DNA of 64,000 nt from Toxorhynchites rutilus septentrionalis (Eukaryota > Arthropoda > Insecta > Diptera > Culicidae), in NCBI RefSeq assembly GCF_029784135.1, contig NC_073746.1, positions 96,374,515 through 96,438,514 of the forward strand, in the 5' to 3' direction. Below the pieces are notes generated by a model, which did not search any database, was not told the origin of the DNA, and worked only from the letters and a program-made list of their open reading frames with translations. Position numbers and translations under genes: made by a program. Of this stretch, positions 55,956 through 64,000 are shown piece by piece. Within the stretch, counting starts at the first letter, position 1; every line of letters begins with the position of its first letter.

Positions 55956-56734
55956 AACTGCTAAAAAGTCAGTGACGCACCATCCTTAAGGAGCGGGCAA
56001 TTCTTACACAAATAAATTAGTGAATAAATAAATAAATCCCAATTATCGTTCACATGAATAAAAAGAAAATAGATAAACATTTTTCAAATGTTACACAACA
56101 AAAACCATATCATGAAAACTGTTTCAGCTGTTGAGAATGACAACCATTCAATTGAAGTCGCCGCGTAAAGTCTACTAGGCTTTACAAAGGATGGTTAGAC
56201 CATAAGTAGCTCTGAGCGTATGAAATACTTTTCTCGTAGAACTCTGATTTTTTATTGTACTATTGAATAATTTGTAGATTTTGTAGACATAGATGCTGCA
56301 CGCTAGGGTGCCAATGAAAATGGTCATCTCGAATTTCAAAAAATTACCCCATAAAAAATGTTCACCACCTCGAAAAAACACATCATGCAAAATATCAGCT
56401 CAATCGAGCTTAAGGGAAAGATGCGAAAAGCGGTCAAAGTTTGAGTTTTTTTTTTAAATCGATAAATTACCCAATCTCGACGTGTCATGAAATTTTAAGA
56501 CATTTGACACAAAAAAAACTTTTCCGGTGATTTTGCGGTTTTGAAAAAAAAAAAATTTTAACGTCTGCGACACTAGTAAATGAAGTCCGATTGATATTTT
56601 GCATTGATTATAATATCGTGCAAATTAACATTTCACAGAAAGTTCCGAATGAACTATTTCAACATTTTGTATGGGGAAACTTTTTGAAATTTTGGAGTCA
56701 ATTTTTTACCATACTTTCATTGGTATCCTAGTGC
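55956..56734. other. Spacer, no recognised feature
   Basis: AT-rich. Frames have no known domain. Confidence 0.4.
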
Positions 56735-56895
56735 ACACGCATTTTTTTTCTGTATTATAGTGATTTTAAACTCATTTGGCTGGTTCGTCACTTGTACTTC
56801 CATTTTTGGAAGAATGTCGGGAGTGAGAATTGAACTCGTGACCTTCAGCGTGAGAGGCATGGATGTTACCACTACGCCAGATCTGCACACGTATG
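56735..56895 (-). repeat. tRNA-derived SINE, family 2 (minus-strand copy)
   Basis: A box TGGCGTAGTGG (complement of 56869-56879) and B box CGAGTTCAATTCT (complement of 56827-56839), then CCGACATTCTTCCAAAAATG, GACGAACCAG and an A-rich end. Same layout as 15045-15212. Confidence 0.75.
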
Positions 56896-57299
56896 ATAAA
56901 TGTCCAAATATACTAAGCTAAAATTCAGCGTTGACACACTAAATTCCAACTGGAAATAGAAGCTCAAAATAAATCACTAAGGCAGTAGAATACTGATTAC
57001 CAATGGGAACTCAAGTATGTTGAATGTTGAAACTAACCAACACTGCTTGGAAAGCCCATACACCCGATCAAATTCAACCCGAAATGCCGAAATTTTCATT
57101 GAATTCGTTTCCCAAAAGTCGTCCAGATGTAATATGTTGCGGCCCCACATGAAGGGAAATTTTATAATTTCTCGATGTAGTCTTCCATATGTTGAACAAA
57201 CATCCACACGTGAGCACTCATCAACTGCCGCATTTGATGGAGATGAAACTCCATCAGCTAAACATAAAAATCACTACTTGATTAGATAGCAACGGGAAA

Positions 57300-58330
57300 C
57301 AAATCGAAAACGATGGCCGATGGCCGTATCGTTTACACACCAAAAGCAGATATGATTTCGTGGGAAACTACTCGGATTTTTATCCAGTGACGGTTATCGG
57401 AGCGTCCAAATCACGTGTGGGTTGCATACGACGTGTTGGTGGAGATCAGAGACCATAAAAACAATACTATATTGCTGAACGTTGACTTTCTAATCAGTGA
57501 TGAGCGTTTTATGGGTTTTGTCGAAAGCCACCTGCTGGAAGACGAGTGATGGGATATTATTTATTCACCATCTTGGCCAATGTTTCTGAATGCCCGATTC
57601 CGAAGAAAACAGTTTATCCCACAGCAACAGAATATTTTACATTCGTCTGCCCTCCCATGTTGCTCCGCGGTCACACCATTTGACAATTGTACACAATTTA
57701 ATTATTATTCAAACTGTCTCCCGCCAATTAATTGGACACAAGTGTCATGCGCCAGCCAGAGCTGGGCTGGCTGGCGCATCACGCACCACAGACGAGAAAA
57801 AATATGAAAAAAAAAAATCAAATGCAACACCCGACGCTATTGTTACTTTTGGAAACACTCCAAATTGTCAACCATAATTGCTGTTCATACATTCGTAGCA
57901 ACCCTCGACGCTAAAAAACAAAGAGGTACCGCGCCGTCATGATGTACCGAGCCCTGCGGCGTCCAGAAATGAAGAACCACTCCAGAAGGGATGATGAATT
58001 CGGAGAACCCGCTGAAGCACACGCGACCAAAACGTGCTGATTACCTTCGTCGGGCGTTTAGATGAGTTTGGGTGCTGTTTTACTAGAAAATGTTCATTTG
58101 GTGTTATTAAAGTCAAACGAATCCATCCTAAAGTGATCTGCTCATCTATGGTTCCCGGGATGTTCGAATACAATACTTTTCAGAAAAATTAGCACATCAT
58201 CTGGCTGCGTGAGGCCTGCAAGGAGCTCCGGTTTAATTGGACCGACGGAGTAGCGACATTTTCCACAACTCGTCCATAGACCTGGTGCGGAATACGAGAG
58301 GGAGCCATAAGTCGACACGTGTCGCCTTTT
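57300..58330 (+). pseudogene. Ty1/copia pol relics (integrase end and RNase H)
   Basis: 57315-57460: VYTPKADMISWETTRIFI and NHVWVAYDVLVEIRD resemble the copia integrase C-terminal region (..KS...FVGY...NRV...DV.F.E). 58190-58330, over frames: HIIWLREACKELRFNW and SSIDLVRNTRGSHKST resemble copia RNase H (E..WLR.LL.ELG, then DNQS.I.L..N...H.RTKHI). Many stops and shifts, and the RT core between is not readable. Matches are short, so this is moderate evidence. Confidence 0.5.
57748..57778. other. Perfect 12-bp GC-rich hairpin
   Basis: TGCGCCAGCCAG, a 7-base loop AGCTGGG, then CTGGCTGGCGCA. It is conspicuous in AT-rich surroundings. Function unknown. Confidence 0.7.
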
Positions 58331-61135
58331 GATTAGTCGGTCGGAACGCCATTCGAGCATGATCATGGGGCAAGGGGACGGGGAAGCCGAATTGATAGTT
58401 GGTGAAAACTCAACTTCTCCCATTTTATTGAAATTAATGAACTAAAATATTGAACATTACATTCTCGACTTGGGGAGAGTATCGAGTTTCAAATTATTAA
58501 AATTGTCGCAAGTAAACAAATCGGTCCGGTACCCAAGAGGCGACTCGGGGGAAATGCTACACTGTCAACTAAAAACACAAGGGTGGCACGTGCAAAGTCA
58601 CAGTTGGTTGCTTGTCGACTTGCATCGATGAAGGGCGAAAAACCAGGCGATTTAAAAAGCAGCCAAACGATACGATGAACGCACGACTTGCGGCTGTAGG
58701 TGGCAATTAATGCGGAAGATTAAAAGGTAGAAATGTATTTTGTGTGCTTTGTAATTATATCAAGTTAACTCTTTTCACAATTAGTGCACATGTATCCGAA
58801 CGCGGGCGTTGATGAATTCAATCAAACAATAGAGCAATTCCAAATGAAATCGACAAATGACAAAACATTTATTTTTGATTCGAATGAAAGTTTGTATTCC
58901 GTTTGGGTTGAAGGAAATATGAGTTTTCCACAGCAATTGGGATATTTTTGACTCAAGCGTAACTTTTGAAAAGGGCGTATCTATTTTAGTAGGAGAAATC
59001 TTTGATAATTTATATCTCAAAAACTATGAGTCGTACCGAAATAGTGTCTTAGAAAGAGTTATAGAGTATTGATGTCTAAACATGAAAAAAATATACACTG
59101 AGAAAAAAAATAGTACTCTTTTTTTATTTACAAAAAAAAACTTTAATTTTCAGTATCCAAAAAACAAAATTAAAAAAATGGGTGGAATATCGAATTTTTA
59201 TGAATTTTCCAAACTTCGAATTTTTGTATATTAACAATCAATTTTAGCCACAAATTATGATTCATGATGTGATTTAAAACAAAAAAGGTTCATTATAAAT
59301 CTCTTTCTAAATGCAGCCATTCTCGAGATATTTTGAAACATATTTCTAATGCATTGTCTTTTTATAGTAAATATTCCCTTTTAATATGTTTGTCGTGTTA
59401 TACCGTCATGTTCATGAAATTTTATGAATATGGTTATAATTTCCGACAACTTTTCCAAATACATCATCATGGTAAACACATATGTTTGAGAGTTACGTTG
59501 AAAATCATTTGAACACATGTGGGTTAATATAAAACGTAGCGATATTAAAAAATGTTTTTTTTATCTTAATACAAACTTTGAACATGTTATACATGTTGCG
59601 CCAACAGAACACAACATTTATAAAAGGAAAAAAAAAATTCTCTACAATTTGGTCAAATAATTCCTATATTTATCGGAGTTTAAGAGATACTAATAATAAT
59701 ACTAGAATTTTTTGCATTTATTTTTCATCAACATTTATTTTTATCAACTAACAATTTTGTTGCATATAATTTAATTTTTTAATTATTTTCTTATATTTCT
59801 ATACACATTATGATAGCTTGCTGCATTGTCGTTAGAGTACAACTTTGCTGCTACTTCATTCTCGGATACAGGTACAAAAGAATGATACTTTTGGGTACTT
59901 GGAATTTGTTTGGTGTTATCATACACAATGTTGGTGATTGACGAGAGAGTCGACGAAAGCAACCAATTTTTTTCAGCAAGTGAAAACAGCTTCTTCAATC
60001 AACGTGTTGGTCTCGCATCATACGATACCACTCAGTGAGTGAGCGAATCCAAACAAGTGGTAGACAAGTTTATTCTGTCTCGTAAGTAGAAAGAACAGCA
60101 GCTCTGTCGACCAATGATTCACTCTCCATCGATCGGATTTGTGTGTGGATGAGACAGAGAAGGATCGCCAAGCGATAATTTTCCCGTGATTGCACTCATT
60201 TGAACAATTATCATACCGACAGCAAGCGTTTTAGGGGCAATGCAGCAAATGTCTATATATTGTGATGCATACTGTACAAAAATTTATAAGCAGGGAACAA
60301 AGCTGCGATTTTTATTCGATCAGTTGTTTTTGAATGTCCCCTACTTATTCTTAAAATTTATCAGGTGTAATACATATTTTAGATTAATGTGGGCTAATTG
60401 TATATGCGATAAAAGATATTATGTTTTGTGAATGCTTGTGGTACAGTAGTTTGTTTTTGTGGTACAGTAGTCTGTTTTTGTTTGTTTGCAGCATTAAAGG
60501 AAATTGGAAAACCACCAGTAGGTAACTTTTAACGACAAAAGATCAGGACCACATGGCTAACGTAAAGAAGAAAACATCGAATAATAAAGACTGGTGCATG
60601 CAGATATACACACAGATATACACATATGAAATTGATAGCAAGAATTTTTCTGTTATCCGGATGGTCAATATTTATCAGTTTTCGCATGGAGTATAGCGTT
60701 TCACCAATCGATGGAAAATAAATACGATACAGTAATCTTCCGAAAATACATATTTCAGTTTTTGCGGAATGTTTCTTCAGAAAAGAAATGAAGTTCTAAT
60801 GTAAATCCGAAAGAACTTTTCATACAATCAAATAACGTTACGTTCCAGATTGTATCCATTACTTTTCTCAAAACGTTTTTAACCCTAATATACTCGCGCA
60901 AATGGTTTCCCAGGCCGACAATCAATAATTTTGTTTTAAAGAGGATGAATTAATTGACTTTAAAAACTGAGTGAAGAAAAGAACACATATTAATAGAGTA
61001 TCACGTTTTCTGCAAGGAATATTGAACAGATTTTCTTCTGTTAAGAACTTAATAACAGAAAAGGTTACAATTATGGTTCTTAGGGGTTATATTGAAATAA
61101 TTTTAATATTAGTTAAGAAAGAGTAAGTACATGTC
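58331..61135. other. Long AT-rich spacer, no recognised gene
   Basis: A 21-base unit GTGGTACAGTAGT(T/C)TGTTTTT is duplicated in tandem at about 60440-60480. 60000-60230 is somewhat less AT-rich. Nothing else recognised. Confidence 0.4.
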
Positions 61136-62175
61136 GGACTCGATTATCCGGAATTTTAGACTCTATCATCCGGAGTATTTTGGTTTTGATTTTTTTTATC
61201 GAAAATGTTGAATAATTTGTTAATATACTTTATAAATATGATTATTTGAACAAATTTGTACGAAGCTAGATAGAGGAGAGGACTGTAAAAGGGGTTGGTC
61301 AATACAACTAGTTTCGATTATCTGCAGTAGATTTATATACGTTGGAAATTTCAAATTTCAGGTTCAGGTTCTGTTTAGTATGTTTTAATTCGGTTATCCA
61401 CAGTGCATCATATATAATATGATCTTTCGAATAATCATGGATGTAGTAAAGAAAAGTAAAAGTTGGGGTAGGAGTGTTAAGATTGTTGCAAAGAATACAA
61501 AATAAGTGATAAATCTTTGAATCCGCTTGGATAGTCCTTTGATTTATTGGATTCTCAAAAGATGTCTATTTAGTATCTTCATATGTTACGATATTATCGC
61601 AGAATAGATTTTATTTAATTTAATTTTTTTTCTTGCAAATTATTATTTGTTTCGGTTTAAAAATAAATTCATGAGTAACGATGTGCATTAGAGTTCCACT
61701 TTACTTACTATTGTCGTAAAGACGCCAAAGTTTGATTCTTCCGAAAACCATAAAATCACCGTTAATGCGTTCATGCGTTCATTTAGTGTCAACAACGGGA
61801 TATCAACATTTTCCTTGACTTCACAATGCAATCAGTCGGTACCTCGTCCCAAGCCTCGGCCACCCAAAACATAGCATCCCTAATGTAGATTCGGTTAACC
61901 ATCTCATCGAACTCTCCTTGGATCCTGGATGCCAAGCTTTTGCTTGTATTTGGACTTGATCATTTGAATAACATTTCGGTTAATGAGCTGTAACAAGGCA
62001 ATCATTTTTTTCGAATTTCAAAACATTACTCCTCCCTCATGGGGCGCTAGTCAATTTGTGGCTAAGATACTGCATTATACAAATAAGTCAGTGCAAATCA
62101 TAGTTATTTTACGTTTACCGGGAGATTTCCTTTTAATTTTTTATAATTCGATTATCCGGAAAATTTGATCATCCG
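61136..62175 (-). mobile_element. Decayed pogo/Tigger-like element (tentative bounds)
   Basis: CGATTATCCGGAA and ATCATCCGGAGT motifs occur near 61140-61182 and again near 62147-62180, framing the transposase scrap at 61790-61965. The two motif pairs are in the same orientation, so they are probably subterminal repeats and not simple inverted ends. Confidence 0.4.
61790..61965 (-). pseudogene. Pogo/Tigger-type transposase C-terminal scrap
   Basis: Minus-strand reading: SLASRIQGEFDEMVNRIYIR, DAMFWVAEAWDEVPTDCIVK, SRKMLI. This follows the pattern IRDAIYMVAEAW..V...TL.KSW.KL at the end of Tigger/jerky-type DDE proteins. The catalytic domain is not seen. Confidence 0.6.
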
Positions 62176-63095
62176 GAGTGAAAATAAAATCAACATTCCG
62201 TTTCATCTCTAGTCGAGAGTGAGCAGTCTGAGAAACTGATCATCCATTGCAGACCATTGGACAAAACGATTTCTTCGAAGATTTGGTGTTTTTGCGAAAG
62301 CCATCAAAGTCCAGCGTGGATACAACCAGGTTACAAAACTAGAGGGACGAGATCTAGCTTCATGAGGATGCATCATATGCCTTTTAGAAATTTACAACAG
62401 TCTATCAGTCTAGCCAGCAAGTAATCAACTACCCATCCCCTCTTAGATGGTGCCTTTACACGCTACTAATGATAAATCATTTATTTTTGATACAAGTTTA
62501 TTTGAAAAAGTGCGATTGTTTGCCCCATAGGTTGCGAATTTGTGCCGAAAAGTCCGCATTTGACAATTTGTATTATAATAAATATTGGACAAGCAAAACT
62601 CGAAGTATTTAAAAATTGCGTTTCGAAGGTTATATATACTATTTGGTAAGCAAACTGAACCATATTGGCTTTCCTTTTAAAAGTTATTAGACGACAACTG
62701 CGAGCATTAGCACATCGAAAAGTTTTATTTTCATCGCATCGCATTTTTGCCTTGCGATTCAATTCTTTTCTGAGAGCGACACCACTCTATCACAAAGCGA
62801 TTCGATCCAAAGCTCCGAGGCTAAGCACCCAATCGGATCAAGAAACGAAAGTAGAGCGACAGCAGAAACTAACGAACGAATCATAAAATGATACAGGCGA
62901 GCATCGATGAACACGCGCACAGATACCAAACGATGACTCTCACGCTGTGTTCATTCAGTGTTTTCGTTGACACGTCAGTTTTCTGTTTCATGAGTGATTT
63001 AAAACATATTATTGTGTGCGTTGAATGAATCAAATAAGAGAATGTAACGAGCGCTCGTTGATATGATTGGAACCATCCTTGATCATACATGCTAC
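62176..63095. other. Spacer, no recognised gene
   Basis: 62690-62960 is less AT-rich (for example CGACACCACTCTATCACAAA). Short frames have no known domain. Confidence 0.35.
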
Positions 63096-63111
63096 TCAAC
63101 TTCTTCTGATC

Positions 63112-63998
63112 TTATTCTTCTTGTGACTTGTGTGTTTTTGCACTCGTAATCCGATGTTCATGCTGCCTAGCCAAACTAGATCTTGTTGCCATCCGTTTGA
63201 ATGTACCACCAATTGCATCACAAGGTCCTTTGCCGTGTGATGTTGCAAAAAAAATCCATTCAGCATCAATGTCGTATTTCGATTTAAACTGACATAAACT
63301 CGCAAAATTTTTCCTATTTTTATACAGGGATGCAGCACCATCCGACATGAATTTTATTCTTTTTACCTGCATTTGTTGTTTCAAAAAGGTTACCAATTTA
63401 GAAATAAATACTTGCACAGCTATTGTGTCATGACTTAAAACTTCAGATATTACTACAAAGCTTCAATTTGCCAGAGAACCTTTTTCATCTCTATAATAAA
63501 CAACGAATGGATGGATTGTTGCTTGATCATTGTTCCAGTGATGACTTTGAACTTCATCTTGAAGCACTAATGAATAATTTTCGGAAAAATCGCAAATCAC
63601 AACAACCTCATTTTCTTGCAAATTAGCTTTTATATTGTTAAGAAATGTGGACTGTTGTGTTTAAATGTAATCATGAGTAAGTATTTTTTCTATTTTTTCG
63701 CCAAAATAGGATACAAATTCTTCCACCAGTTTTACAAGAGTTTCTATGTCGCATCGATCAGTAGAAATCCATTGTGCATAAGTGATTTCAATTAAATTGC
63801 GTTCCTGAAGCTCATCTAGAAACCAGAAACTTAAACTCGTCTATTGTTGGGCATTTTTTACATTCACGAAGGTAACAGTATTTTGATCTATTTGATATGT
63901 TACATAGTATTTTTTCCATATATTCTTTGAATTCAATGCTAAAGGAATATTTTTTGAGACTATGAAGCATAAGATTTACATTTTCATGGAATGTACAA
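63112..63998 (-). pseudogene. Decayed gene for a transposase-like protein of unassigned family
   Basis: Minus-strand reading is nearly continuous from the window edge: CTFHENVNLMLHSLKKYS, a Cys cluster (CYLRECKKCP), YAQWISTDRCDIETL, EEFVSYFGEKIEKILTHDYI, NEVVVICDFSENYSLVLQDE, FMSDGAASLYKNRKNFASLC, then AEWIFFATSHGKGPCDAIGG. The acidic residues in ICDFSENY and SDGA and the E/H-rich SHGKG..D..GG block suggest an RNase-H-fold nuclease. From memory, similar proteins occur in many insects and cnidarians in transposon-like contexts, but I cannot name the superfamily. Stops: TGA 63812-63814 (with a frameshift), TAA 63661-63663, TGA 63463-63465. The N-terminus is outside the window. Confidence 0.65.
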
Positions 63999-64000
63999 AC

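Noticed and set aside
58142..58423. 93-codon minus-strand frame
   Set aside because: The plus strand of the same stretch reads as copia RNase H pieces, so the minus frame is a shadow.
59783..59998. 71-codon minus-strand frame as a coding exon
   Set aside because: Composition is plausible, but there is no domain, no convincing splice sites and no support from neighbours.

Overview
The window looks like insect intergenic or giant-intron DNA that is almost wholly built from transposable elements. It is AT-rich, and I can support no intact host protein-coding gene. A culicine mosquito, Aedes-like, is the best guess. The reasons are DD37E-type Tc1/mariner transposons (described from mosquitoes), LOA-like non-LTR retrotransposons, several tRNA-derived SINEs and many TIR repeats. 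The species assignment is inference.

Layout. 1-3.04 kb: minus-strand LOA/I-type non-LTR element (gag-like ORF1, then endonuclease/RT ORF2) running off the left edge, cut at its 5' side by a TTAA-element fragment. 3.4-5.1 kb: decayed hAT and Tc1 elements. 6.2-10.9 kb: a second, deletion-ridden non-LTR element split by a DD37E transposon, itself split by a 732-bp TTAA element. 11-17.6 kb: SINEs, a broken mariner, an old DD37E relic, a Tc3-like relic and an inverted pair of an interspersed repeat. 18-19.6 kb: richer, non-repeat-looking DNA that may hold a non-coding first exon on the minus strand. 19.9-26.9 kb: a pogo-like TA element, a Tc1 element, a long foldback, a TIR element and a piggyBac relic. 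28.5-33.2 kb: a decayed histone H2A/H2B locus with histone 3' stem-loops still visible. 33.4-35.3 kb: a 5'-truncated non-LTR element beginning with a foldback, then a 360-bp MITE.

37.3-47.2 kb is a nested set. An old Ty3/gypsy-type element (37268-47244, target duplication ACAAT) has a 4.67-kb gag-protease-only Ty3/gypsy element with complete LTRs (duplication CGTG) in its 5' LTR, a PIF/Harbinger element (duplication TAA) in its leader, and a DD37E element (duplication TA) in its integrase region.

48.3-56 kb: a mariner relic, a TA-flanked 5.1-kb element with internal tandem repeats and a SINE, and a LOA-type 3' end with a 10-bp target duplication. 56.7-58.4 kb: a SINE and Ty1/copia pol relics. 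61.1-62.2 kb: a pogo/Tigger-like relic. 63.1-64 kb: a decayed gene for a transposase-like protein whose superfamily I cannot name; it is the best candidate here for something little described.

The coding sequences belong almost entirely to selfish elements, so they do not form a pathway. What the window records is a relative history of insertions. All family calls rest on motifs read by eye, without database searches.
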